Source of the DNA: Pandoraea sp.
GTDB taxonomy: Bacteria; Pseudomonadota; Gammaproteobacteria; Burkholderiales; Burkholderiaceae
Direction: 5' to 3'
Length of the DNA: 64,000 nucleotides
Assembly (NCBI GenBank): GCA_031291335.1
Contig: JARLJF010000020.1
Coordinates: forward strand, 22,103 to 86,102
Positions 35,548 through 43,884 of the stretch are shown here, one piece after another (within the stretch, counting starts at the first letter, position 1; every line of letters starts with the position of its first letter). The position numbers and the translations under genes are program-made. Under the pieces are notes generated by a model that was not told where the DNA came from, searched no databases, and saw only the letters and a list, made by a program, of their open reading frames with translations.

Positions 35548-36944
35548 GTCGTTGCGGGAACCCTTGCCGCGTGAGTGTCTGATGCAGACGAAGCCAACGA
35601 GGCATCACGCGGTGGGAAATACCGGTTGGGAATCGCCGGCACGCCGAGATTCTCGCGGAAGGTGCGGCCTTCGTAGCGGGTGCGGAACAGACCGCGCCGC
35701 TGCAATTCCGGCACGACCAGATCCACGAAAGACGTAATCCCTGCGGGCGCGCTCGGGAACATGATGTTGAAGCCGTCGGCCGCGCCCGTCTCGAACCAGT
35801 GCTGGAAGTCGTCGGCGATCGATGCGGGCGTGCCGACCAGCACCCGATGACCGCCCCCGGTGAAGCGCGTATAGAGCTGACGCACGGTCGGCTGCTCGCG
35901 CCGGATCCAGTCCACCAGCAGCTTCTGACGGCTCTTGTGCGAGTTCGTCTCCGGCACATGCTCGGGCAACGGCACCTTCGCGTCGAACGGCAGACTGCCG
36001 AGATCGACGTCCAGACTCGCGTAGTTCGTTAGTGAATGCAGCACGACGGCGGGATCACGATGCGCGAGCAACGCGTCGTAAATGTCCTCCGCCTCGGCTT
36101 GCGTGCGACCTACGATAGGCGACACGCCGGGCAGAATGAAGATGTGCTCGGCACGACGGCCATACTTCAGCGCCCGGGTTTTCACATCGGTGTAGAAGGC
36201 GCGGGCCTCTTCAATGTCTTGTGCCGCGGTGTAGAGCAATTCGCCCGCACGCGCGGCCAGTTCTCGGCCGGCTTCGCTCGAACCTGCCTGCGCGATCACC
36301 GGCCATCCCTGCACGGGACGCGGCGCACTGAGCGGCCCCTTGACGCGGAAGTGCTTGCCGCGATGATCCAGTTTGCGGATTCGCGTCGGATCAGCCCATT
36401 GGCCCGTGGCTTTGTTGCGCGGGAAGGCGTCGTCCGCGTGGCTATCCCAGAGGCCGGTTACGACATCGTAAAACTCGTTGGCGCGCTCGTAGCGCACCGC
36501 ATGGTCGACATGATCGTCGCGGTTGAAATTCTCACCGCCGCCCGTCGACGTCACCAGATTCCAGCCGGCGCGTCCGCCCGAGAGATGGTCGAGCGAGGCG
36601 AACGCGCGCGCTACGTTGTACGGCTCGCTGTATGTCGTGCTCACCGACGCCACCAGACCGATATGCTGCGTCGCCCCGGCCAGACCGGCGAGCAACACGA
36701 CCGGGTCCCAGCGCGGTGCGCCGGGACTATGGGCGAGCGAAATCGGGTCGGTCGACATGAAGAGGTTGTCGAAGAAGAACAGCGCGTCGAAGTAGCCGCG
36801 CTCGAGTTCCTGCGCGTAGTGCCGATAGCGCGCGAATTGCGAGTAGGCGTCGGTGTCTGTGTCGGGATGGCGCCAGCTATCGCCTTGCACGCCGGACCCC
36901 GACATGTAGGCGCCCAGCCGGAGCTTGCGGGCAGGTTGGCTCAT
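35514..36944 (-). CDS. FMNH2-dependent monooxygenase, NtaA/SnaA/DszA family
   Basis: This is a 476-residue bacterial luciferase-like flavin monooxygenase of the NtaA/SnaA/DszA/SoxA group. It shows the group's N-terminal LRLGAYMSGSGVQGDSWRHP, the core SLDHLSGGRAGWNLVTS, and the insertion ending VIAQAGSSEAGRELAAR. These enzymes need a separate flavin reductase and often cleave C-S or C-N bonds for sulfur or nitrogen scavenging. The start is MSQPARKL at 36944. It is divergent from an ABC binding protein of the sulfonate type, so sulfur acquisition is likely. The last 25 residues are low complexity. Confidence 0.85.
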   Translation of the reverse strand: MSQPARKLRLGAYMSGSGVQGDSWRHPDTDTDAYSQFARYRHYAQELERGYFDALFFFDNLFMSTDPISLAHSPGAPRWDPVVLLAGLAGATQHIGLVASVSTTYSEPYNVARAFASLDHLSGGRAGWNLVTSTGGGENFNRDDHVDHAVRYERANEFYDVVTGLWDSHADDAFPRNKATGQWADPTRIRKLDHRGKHFRVKGPLSAPRPVQGWPVIAQAGSSEAGRELAARAGELLYTAAQDIEEARAFYTDVKTRALKYGRRAEHIFILPGVSPIVGRTQAEAEDIYDALLAHRDPAVVLHSLTNYASLDVDLGSLPFDAKVPLPEHVPETNSHKSRQKLLVDWIRREQPTVRQLYTRFTGGGHRVLVGTPASIADDFQHWFETGAADGFNIMFPSAPAGITSFVDLVVPELQRRGLFRTRYEGRTFRENLGVPAIPNRYFPPRDASLASSASDTHAARVPATTQPAETTAAIA

Positions 36945-37158
36945 GACGTTGCTCTCGTTCGATGTCGGTAGACGACCACGATAAGGGCGCGCGATATGCC
37001 GGCACAAACAACCAAATCCGATAAGCAAATCCGCATAAGCAAACTGGCGTTGCGCGCGCTATGAAACGCATCAATCGATGGTTGGGAACGCGGCTGAGCT
37101 TGCCTAGACTGGCACGTCCGATCACTTCTGCAGCCGCGCTCCGGTGTGGCGTCACGAC

Positions 37159-38307
37159 ATGAAGAAACCCGCTTCCACTACCGAGCCGGCGGTGAACCCG
37201 GTGATCGATGCCTTCATCGCGGCGTCTGCCATTGCCTTTGGTCTTTACGTGTCGGCGCCGTCGCGTGCCGCGTTGTTGCAGGCCACGCTGACGCGTTCGG
37301 CAAAGCGTGACCTGCGCACGCGTCTGAGAGCGCGTTGGCCGACGTGGCGCACCCGCCTGCGTCGCGGCATTGCCGCTGTGCTGAGCGTCGCCGCGATTCT
37401 CCCGTTCGGGAGCAAAGCGGCCGACAAGCCGGTGCTCGTCGTGGGCGATCAGGCGTACAACGCGCAGAGTCTTTTCGAGGCGTCAGGGGTGTTGCAGGAT
37501 GCGCCTTACACCGTTGCATGGAAGCAGTTTCCGGCGGGCACACCTGTGATCGAAGCGGTCAATGCCGGCGCGCTCGACATCGGCCTGCAAGGCGATGGTC
37601 CTGTGTTGTTCCTCGCGGCGCAGGGCGCTCCCGTCAAGGTCATTGGCATCTATCGCGACAGTCCGGACAGCGTGGTGCTGCTGGCTGGCCCGCACACGCA
37701 AATCAAAACCGTTGACGATCTGAAAGGCAAGACCGTGGCAATCACACGCGGCGGCTGGTCACAGCAACTGGTGCAGGCGGCGCTGACGTCGGCCGGGTTG
37801 CCGCTGGACTCGGTGAAGTATTCATACCTCGCGTCGGTCGATTCGGCGGCAGCGTTGCAGGCCGGCAAGGTCGATGCGACGGCGACCTGGGAGCCGTACG
37901 TTTCGCGCCTGCGTCAGGCGGGCGCCCGTACGGTGGTCACGGCACGCGGCCTGATCGCCGCGCAGAGCTATCTGTCCACGACGCAGAAGGTTATCGACAC
38001 CAAACGCGAATTGCTAGGCGACTTCGTCCAGCGTTATCAGCGTGCGCGCGAATGGTCGCTGGCAGACGCGCGACACATTGAACGGTATGCGGACGTGTGG
38101 GCGGCCAAGTCGCGTGTCGATCCCAAACTGGCACATCAATGGTTCAGCACGTCGCGCATTCGCTATGAGCCGTTGACGGACAGCGCCATCGCGCAAGCGC
38201 AGAAGAGCGTGGACGACTTTGCGAAGACGGGAACGCTGTCCAGGAGCTTCGACGTGCGTGGCCTGTTCGATACCTCGTTCAACAAGTTCACGCAGGCGGC
38301 GCGCTGA
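37159..38307 (+). CDS. ABC transporter substrate-binding protein, aliphatic sulfonate type, with N-terminal extension
   Basis: This is an SsuA/TauA-like periplasmic binding protein. The binding domain starts at PVLVVGDQAYNAQSLFEASG and shows VNAGALDIGLQGDGPVLFLA and KTVAITRGGWSQQLVQAAL. The signal peptide-like stretch RRGIAAVLSVAAILPFGSKA is preceded by about 75 residues, which include another hydrophobic helix (FIAASAIAFGLYVSAP) and an arginine-rich linker. No closer ATG exists, so the extension may be real or the start may be a non-canonical codon. No permease or ATPase gene is adjacent. It is divergent from a flavin monooxygenase, probably for sulfonate uptake. Confidence 0.8.
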   Translation: MKKPASTTEPAVNPVIDAFIAASAIAFGLYVSAPSRAALLQATLTRSAKRDLRTRLRARWPTWRTRLRRGIAAVLSVAAILPFGSKAADKPVLVVGDQAYNAQSLFEASGVLQDAPYTVAWKQFPAGTPVIEAVNAGALDIGLQGDGPVLFLAAQGAPVKVIGIYRDSPDSVVLLAGPHTQIKTVDDLKGKTVAITRGGWSQQLVQAALTSAGLPLDSVKYSYLASVDSAAALQAGKVDATATWEPYVSRLRQAGARTVVTARGLIAAQSYLSTTQKVIDTKRELLGDFVQRYQRAREWSLADARHIERYADVWAAKSRVDPKLAHQWFSTSRIRYEPLTDSAIAQAQKSVDDFAKTGTLSRSFDVRGLFDTSFNKFTQAAR

Positions 38308-38459
38308 TCGGGATCGCCGCGATCTCGGCAATCATGGCTCGCGCGGGCGCTTGGCCAACGCGTCGAGACGCGAAAGCGCACAGCGTACCGATGCGAGTCG
38401 AAGGCTCGCAATGTCCGTGATGCGGCAGATTCTGCCCGCGGTGCGCAGCGCCTGGCGGC

Positions 38460-39383
38460 TTATGCTCCTGCGCGCTGTAATACTCGTTCGCCACCAAACG
38501 CATGCGGGCGCGGTGCGTCGACACGCTCGCGCAGCAACGCCACGGCGCGTTGCGCGCGTGCCGAGAGCGGCCATTCGGCGCGATGGATCAACCACAGCGT
38601 GTCGACTACCGGCGGACCGCAGTCCACCACACGAATGGCGTCCTGCGAGGCAAACGCCTGTCGCGCGTACTGCGGAATGATGGTGAAGCCCAGACCGCGC
38701 GCCACGTATTCGAGAATCAGGCTGATCTGGTTTGTGCAGCCCTTGCACGGCAGGCTCTGCACGCCCGGATTGCCCGGGAAGCGGCGGCTGAGCAAGCGCG
38801 TCGACATGGCCTCGCCATCGGGATGATCGATGTACCCGATGCGCTTCAGGTCTTCCCATGTGTGCACGTCTTCCCCGGCGGGGACTACCAGTTCGAGCGG
38901 CTCCTGCGTGAACGGGGTGGCGGCCAGCCGGGGATCGTCAGGGCGTAACGTCACCAGTCCGAGTTCGAAATGGTTCTGCAGCACGCCTTCAAGCACTTCG
39001 CGGTCGGGGGCGAAGCGATGACGGACGGCCATCGCCGGGTTGGCCTTCTGCATGTCGAGCAGGATCGGACACAGGTACAGCCCGATGCTGCCCGGCGTGA
39101 TGAGGGTGATGACGCCGCATTCCTCGTTTGCATCGTCCAGACGCGAGCGCAAATGCCGGGCCGCGCACTCGACTTCCAGACAGTAGGTCAACAGCGCCTG
39201 TCCCGCCGGCGTGAGTTCCACCGCACGGGGGCGCCGCACGAGCAACGGCCCGAACGCTTCCTCGAGATGCTTCACATGCTGGCTGACGGCCGCCTGCGTG
39301 AGACCGAGCCGATCGGCGGTGCGGGTGAAGTTACCCAGCTCCGCGAGCGTAGCGAACGATTTGAGCCACTGGGGATTTACCAT
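38460..39383 (-). CDS. LysR-family regulator beside an Old Yellow Enzyme gene
   Basis: This is a 307-residue LysR-type regulator. The helix-turn-helix domain is at about residues 5-65 (LAELGNFTRTADRLGLTQAAVSQHVKHLEEAFG), and the effector domain includes PGSIGLYLCPILLDMQK. It starts at the ATG at 39383, just beside a TTATC-N5-GATAA dyad. It is divergent from the flavin oxidoreductase gene, its probable target. The ligand is unknown. Confidence 0.9.
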   Translation of the reverse strand: MVNPQWLKSFATLAELGNFTRTADRLGLTQAAVSQHVKHLEEAFGPLLVRRPRAVELTPAGQALLTYCLEVECAARHLRSRLDDANEECGVITLITPGSIGLYLCPILLDMQKANPAMAVRHRFAPDREVLEGVLQNHFELGLVTLRPDDPRLAATPFTQEPLELVVPAGEDVHTWEDLKRIGYIDHPDGEAMSTRLLSRRFPGNPGVQSLPCKGCTNQISLILEYVARGLGFTIIPQYARQAFASQDAIRVVDCGPPVVDTLWLIHRAEWPLSARAQRAVALLRERVDAPRPHAFGGERVLQRAGA

Positions 39384-39392
39384 AATGAACTG

Positions 39393-39407
39393 TTATCGAT
39401 TTGATAA
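39393..39407. promoter_or_regulatory. LysR-type box (T-N11-A) between LysR and the flavin oxidoreductase gene
   Basis: TTATC-GATTT-GATAA is a perfect dyad containing the T-N11-A pattern of LysR sites. It lies ten bases upstream of the LysR start and 168 bases before the divergent gene, so it should repress the regulator's own transcription. Confidence 0.55.
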
Positions 39408-39482
39408 TGTGCAGATGGTTTTCATTATAGCGATGTGAGACTAACATTGCTGCTGTCGGCCATTACCGGTCGAGGCGCTGCA

Positions 39483-39506
39483 AAACGTGGAAACGTCGAA
39501 ACGTTG
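39483..39506 (+). repeat. Three 8-bp tandem repeats
   Basis: AAACGTGG, AAACGTCG and AAACGTTG follow one another directly and are followed by AAATG. They lie 69-92 bases upstream of the flavin oxidoreductase gene. They may be half-sites for a regulator or a simple repeat. Confidence 0.45.
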
Positions 39507-39574
39507 AAATGCTGCCGCGAGCTACGCGCTCCGCCAGCCGGCGCCGCTTTCCCTGACTCCCTAGAGAACCCCCC

Positions 39575-40684
39575 ATGTCTGCCCTGTTTTCCCCGTTCGA
39601 GCTGAAAAGCGTCAAGCTGCGCAACCGCGTGGCCATTCCGCCAATGTGCCAATACAGCGCCGTCGACGGTGTCACCAACGATTGGCATCTGGCCCATTAC
39701 GCCAGTCTGGCGCGTGGTGGTGCCGGGCTGGTGATCGTCGAAGCGACTGCCGTCTCGCCCGAAGGCCGTATCACGCCCGGATGCACGGGGCTGTGGAACG
39801 ACGAGCAAGCACAAGGCATGGCGCGTATCGCGTCGGCGATCAAGGCGCATGGCGCCGTGCCCGGCATTCAGATCGCCCACGCCGGTCGTAAGGCCAGTGC
39901 CAACCGCCCGTGGGAAGGTGACGACCACATCGGCGAGGACGACCCGCGCGGCTGGTCGACGGTGTCGCCGTCCGCAGTGCCGTTCGGTGGAAATCTCGGT
40001 AAGGTGCCGAAGGCGATGACCTTCGACGATATCGAACGCGTGAAGGCCGACTTCGTGGCGGCAGCACGCCGTGCGTTAGCAGCCGGCTTCGAATGGCTGG
40101 AACTGCACTTTGCCCACGGTTATCTGGCGCAGAGCTTCTTCTCGCTGCACGCGAACCATCGCGACGATGCCTACGGTGGCGATCTCGCCGGCCGCAGCCG
40201 CTTTCTGCTCGAGACGCTCGCCGCAGTGCGTGACGTGTGGCCCGAGCATCTGCCGCTCACGGCGCGTTTCGGTGTGATCGAGTACGACGGTCGCGACGAA
40301 CAGACGCTGGCGGAATCGATCACGCTCACGCGTCAGATGCGTGAAGGCGGTCTCGATCTGCTGAACGTGAGCGTCGGCTTCTCGACGCCTGCCGCGAAGA
40401 TCCCCTGGGGGTCGGCGTTCCTTGCACCGATTGCCGAACGCGTCAAGAACGAAGCCGGCATTGCCGTGGCGTCGTCGTGGGGCATTGACGATCCGCACGC
40501 GGCCAATCGTGTGGTGGCCGATAGCCAGATGGATCTCGTGATGATCGGCCGCGCATTGCTGGCCAACCCGCACTGGCCGTATTACGCGGCGCGCGAACTC
40601 GATGTGGCGCGTCCGTCGTGGGTGCTGCCCGCGCCGTATGCTCACTGGCTCGAACGCTATCAGGTGCAACGCACGGCCAGTTAA
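39575..40684 (+). CDS. NADH:flavin oxidoreductase, Old Yellow Enzyme family
   Basis: This is a 369-residue FMN protein of the YqjM/XenA branch of Old Yellow Enzymes, which reduce activated C=C bonds or nitro groups with NAD(P)H. Visible motifs are RNRVAIPPMCQYSAVDG (with the branch-specific cysteine near residue 25), the substrate-binding pair in IQIAHAGRKAS, the ELHFAHGYLAQSFFS core, and the FMN phosphate site DLVMIGRALLANPHWP. The whole barrel is present. It is divergent from a LysR gene that probably controls it in response to an electrophile. Confidence 0.92.
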   Translation: MSALFSPFELKSVKLRNRVAIPPMCQYSAVDGVTNDWHLAHYASLARGGAGLVIVEATAVSPEGRITPGCTGLWNDEQAQGMARIASAIKAHGAVPGIQIAHAGRKASANRPWEGDDHIGEDDPRGWSTVSPSAVPFGGNLGKVPKAMTFDDIERVKADFVAAARRALAAGFEWLELHFAHGYLAQSFFSLHANHRDDAYGGDLAGRSRFLLETLAAVRDVWPEHLPLTARFGVIEYDGRDEQTLAESITLTRQMREGGLDLLNVSVGFSTPAAKIPWGSAFLAPIAERVKNEAGIAVASSWGIDDPHAANRVVADSQMDLVMIGRALLANPHWPYYAARELDVARPSWVLPAPYAHWLERYQVQRTAS

Positions 40685-40696
40685 GGGGCTATTGCG

Positions 40697-41947
40697 TTAC
40701 CAGTTGATATCGACGCAGAGCACGTGCAGGCCCTGTTTGGCGGGCGTGGCAATCGAGGCTGTCACGCAAAGATGCGCCTCGTTGATCGAGAGGTAGGGCG
40801 GGGTGAAGTGCACCTCGCCGGGCGCGCGCATGGCTTCGATGAAGTACGGCCGCCGCGCCCAGTTCGCGCCCTCCGAATGCAGCAGCGGACGGAAGCGTTT
40901 GGCGCGCTGCGACGAATGGCTGTGCGGTAGCACGTTGTCGCCGATCTGGCGGCCGAGGGCGTCGAGCAGGAAGCAGCGCGCCGCATCGGGCAGCGCCAGC
41001 AGGTCATGCGTCGCCTGTTCGATGTCCTGACCCTGCGCGATGCGTGCCGCTGCCGATTCGATGCCCGCCACATACGGGGCGAGGCGCAGATGCTCGGCCC
41101 GCTCGCGTTCGACCAGTTGCGTGCGCAGGGCTGACGAGAGCGCGTCCATGCGCTCGGCGGCCACCTTCGGTGGCACGGGATCGACGTCGGGCGCTGCGAA
41201 GTATTGTCCTTGCACGAAGTCGACGTTGCACTCCAGGGCGAGCAGCGCTTCACGATCCGTCGTGAGCCCGCACATCATCACCAGTTGTCCCGATTCGTGC
41301 AGCAGCGACACGAGGCCAGGCAGCACGCGGGCCAGATGCGACTGCTCCGTCGCCTGCGCGAGAATGCCGCGATCGAGTGCGACGATGTCGGGCCGCAGAT
41401 CCCATACCCGGTCGATGTTCGAATGCTTGGCGCCGAAGCCGCCCAGTGCAATGAGGAAGCCCGCCTTGCGCAGGCTGCCGACGATCGCGCCAAAGCGCGG
41501 TGTGTCGCCACCGGCCTGCTCCGGTACCTCGAGCACGACGCGCTGCGGCGACAGTCCGATGGTTTTGAGCGTGGCGATAAGCGCGTCGCCGTAGACCGTG
41601 TCCATCAATGCGGCGGGGTGCAGGCTCAGGAAGAGCCACGACTCGCGACTGTCGAATTCGCAGAAGTTGCCCAGATGCAGCGATTCGGCCAGCCGGCCGA
41701 GTTCGAGCATGTCGCCGTGACGCGCCGCCAGCGTGAAGACTTCGTGCGACGGCACATGACGCCCTTCGGCGTCGTGCGCGCGCAGCGAGGCGTGGTAGCC
41801 GATGGCGCGCCGGTGCGAGACCGAGAACACGGGCTGAAAGACGCTGCAAATCGTGAAGTCGCCGTAAATGACGATGCGTCGGCCGTCTTCGGCCGCCGTC
41901 AGTCGGGGCGGCAGCAAACCGGGGGCGTCGAGATCGATCATGGTCAT
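40697..41947 (-). CDS. Degenerate EAL-domain protein with a C-terminal sensor domain
   Basis: This 416-residue protein has an EAL phosphodiesterase fold with catalytic positions lost. The EAL motif is HAS (AIGYHASLRAHD), the metal-binding DDFG is GGFG (IALGGFGAKHSN), and the usual IKID lysine is alanine (IVALDRG). Only the LEVPE glutamate persists. It probably cannot cleave cyclic di-GMP. The C-terminal 130 residues resemble a YkuI_C/Cache-type ligand domain (RPYFIEAM...YLSINEAHLCVTASI). The ATG at 41947 is chosen, since a sigma-54-like promoter lies upstream and the track's TTG start falls inside it. A binding or signalling role is likely. Confidence 0.78.
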   Translation of the reverse strand: MTMIDLDAPGLLPPRLTAAEDGRRIVIYGDFTICSVFQPVFSVSHRRAIGYHASLRAHDAEGRHVPSHEVFTLAARHGDMLELGRLAESLHLGNFCEFDSRESWLFLSLHPAALMDTVYGDALIATLKTIGLSPQRVVLEVPEQAGGDTPRFGAIVGSLRKAGFLIALGGFGAKHSNIDRVWDLRPDIVALDRGILAQATEQSHLARVLPGLVSLLHESGQLVMMCGLTTDREALLALECNVDFVQGQYFAAPDVDPVPPKVAAERMDALSSALRTQLVERERAEHLRLAPYVAGIESAAARIAQGQDIEQATHDLLALPDAARCFLLDALGRQIGDNVLPHSHSSQRAKRFRPLLHSEGANWARRPYFIEAMRAPGEVHFTPPYLSINEAHLCVTASIATPAKQGLHVLCVDINW

Positions 41948-41993
41948 GGTAGAGGCGGGTGCGGGGGCAGCAATGTTATGTACAGCATAGGTG

Positions 41994-42106
41994 AGCAAGA
42001 AGCGTGCTCAAAGGCGCCCGGCGGCGCCGGCGCTATTGTCCGCGATTTTCCCGCCGTGTTGTGACGCATCGCACCAGAGAACGGCATGATCGCACCAAAA
42101 TGGGGC
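41994..42106 (-). promoter_or_regulatory. Possible sigma-54 promoter with NtrC-like sites for the EAL gene
   Basis: The 301-base gap 41948-42248 has no gene. On the minus strand AGCACG-N4-TTGCT (41994-42009) matches the sigma-54 -24/-12 consensus except for one of the two -24 guanines. Transcription would start near 41983, 36 bases before the EAL start codon. About 90-120 bases upstream lie GCACC-N5-GGGGC (42092-42106) and GCACC-N5-ACGGC (42071-42085), close to the NtrC site GCACC-N5-GGTGC. The spacing is right for NtrC activation. This is inferred from consensus only. Confidence 0.4.
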
Positions 42107-42248
42107 TTCTCCGCAGGGGCTGGCGGCGCTTACGCCTGCGGCGTCGAATTCCGTTTGTTGCGTACTTAAACGACGACCTCGCCCGACCTCTTTCGACCAC
42201 GCACCGACGCCACTGACCCCATCGATCCCGCCGCCCTCCTGCCGGCAG

Positions 42249-43547
42249 TCAGGGCGACAGCAGTTGTGCCCGCCGTGCGACTCGCGCGAGGGTCAGCGCG
42301 CAGACGACATTGAAGACGTGCAGCCCTCCGGGGCCGAGCAGCGTCACAACCAGTGACGCGATCATCGGTCCCAGAATGCCGCCGACCGAGAAGAGGATGA
42401 GTAGCGTGGCGCTCACCGCCACACGTCGTTCGGGCACGGTGCGGTCGTTCACATGCGAGACGATGAGTCCGTACTGCGTGAAGTTGACGGCGGAGAACAG
42501 GAACATCAGCACGAAGACCAGCCAGTGCGCCTGAAAGAAAATCAACGGCGCACAGAACGCGGCCGACGCAAACGCCAGACGCCGTGACAGTGTGCGCCGA
42601 TCCATGCGATCCGAGAGTCGTCCCACGGGCCATTGCATGAGTAGCGCGCCGAATAGTGCGACCCCCATCAACGTGGACAGGCTGCCGATCGACAGGCCGA
42701 TACGCGTGAGGTAGATCGGCATGATGGCGTAGAACGCGCTGTACAGAAATCCCGCGAGGATGCAGCCGGGAATGGCAATCGGCGTAGCGCGTGCCATTTC
42801 GGCAATGCTGTCGAAGAGACTGATGGCCGGTTGTTTGCCGAGCCGCTCGTCGGCCACTCGCGTGGGCCAGCCCTGCATGAGCGTGATCGGCAGAATTGCC
42901 GCGACGAACAGACCTGCGACGAGCAGAAGCTGCCCCTCGCTGCCCGCTTCGCCGATATTGAGCAGGAACTGTCCGGTGCTTACGGCGAGGTAGTTGATCG
43001 TGAGATAGGAGCCGAACACGCGTCCACGCATGGTGTTCGGCACCGAGCCGTTGAGCCAGCTTTCCACGGTCGTGTACATGCCCATCAGAGCGAAGCCGGT
43101 GCCGAGCCGCAGCACGCAGAGCATGAGCGTGGTCTCGCTCACGGCAAAGCCCATCACGAACAGGGCGGCCAGCGCGGTGAACGCGACGAACGCGCGATGT
43201 TGCCCGATGCGCTCGATGAGCGTGCGGTTGTAAAACGCGCCGAGCAGAAAGCCGCCGTAGTAGCACGACTGGATCACGCCGATCGTGAACGTCGACGCAC
43301 CGTACTTCAGGGCATGAAAGGGGATGGCGGTGGCAAAGAGCCCATTACCCACGACCAGCACGCCGTAGGCCAACAGAATGCCCATGAGCGCCGGGTAGAT
43401 GCTGATGGGCAGTGGCACGGCGTCGGCCGGCGCCGGGCCGGGCGGCGTCGACGGTGCGCCCAGCAGGGACGCTTCCGAGAGGGGCCCCGGACGATCGGGT
43501 TCGTCTTCGGGAATAGCGGCATCTAGCGACGGGTCTCGCTGCATCAT
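42249..43547 (-). CDS. MFS transporter, YcaD/DHA-like
   Basis: This is a 12-helix MFS protein of about 432 residues. The first helix is MGILLAYGVLVVGNGLFATAIP, followed by helix 2 with GGFLLGAFYNRTLIERIG and the helix-8 loop GRLSDRMDRRTLSRRL. It resembles the YcaD subgroup of putative efflux or sugar/acid transporters. The start is uncertain; MMQRDPSLDAA at 43547 is preferred to the track start, leaving a 45-residue cytoplasmic tail. No Shine-Dalgarno is obvious. The substrate is unknown, and no regulator is adjacent. Confidence 0.8.
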   Translation of the reverse strand: MMQRDPSLDAAIPEDEPDRPGPLSEASLLGAPSTPPGPAPADAVPLPISIYPALMGILLAYGVLVVGNGLFATAIPFHALKYGASTFTIGVIQSCYYGGFLLGAFYNRTLIERIGQHRAFVAFTALAALFVMGFAVSETTLMLCVLRLGTGFALMGMYTTVESWLNGSVPNTMRGRVFGSYLTINYLAVSTGQFLLNIGEAGSEGQLLLVAGLFVAAILPITLMQGWPTRVADERLGKQPAISLFDSIAEMARATPIAIPGCILAGFLYSAFYAIMPIYLTRIGLSIGSLSTLMGVALFGALLMQWPVGRLSDRMDRRTLSRRLAFASAAFCAPLIFFQAHWLVFVLMFLFSAVNFTQYGLIVSHVNDRTVPERRVAVSATLLILFSVGGILGPMIASLVVTLLGPGGLHVFNVVCALTLARVARRAQLLSP

Positions 43548-43750
43548 GTTTCGCGGGCCAGAGGATGGGGGGCAACAGGCTTTCATCGTGCCCGGCGCAG
43601 ACAATCCTTTGCACTGCAAAAAATGCACAGACAGCATGAAGGGCCGTCGCCGGATGTTCGCGTGAGGCACGTGAGCGATACCCCGAATGATCGCACGAGA
43701 TGGCCTCTCCAAGAACTGACGCGCCCAATGCCGGATGAGACCTGTCAACG

Positions 43751-43786
43751 AAAAAGGGCGTGTCCCCGTTCAGGACACGCCCTTTT
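43751..43786 (-). terminator. Strong terminator downstream of the iseU-like gene
   Basis: AAAAGGGCGTGTCC and GGACACGCCCTTTT form a perfect 14-base stem with a 7-base loop. A five-T run follows on the minus strand. The rest of the 337-base gap 43548-43884 shows nothing else. Confidence 0.9.
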
Positions 43787-43884
43787 CTCGATTCCCTTCT
43801 ACCTTCTATTTTCTATTTACCTCGGCTCACGCAGTCACGCGACTGCGCTGCGGGATCCGCGTGTCGACGCGGCGACACCTGCTA

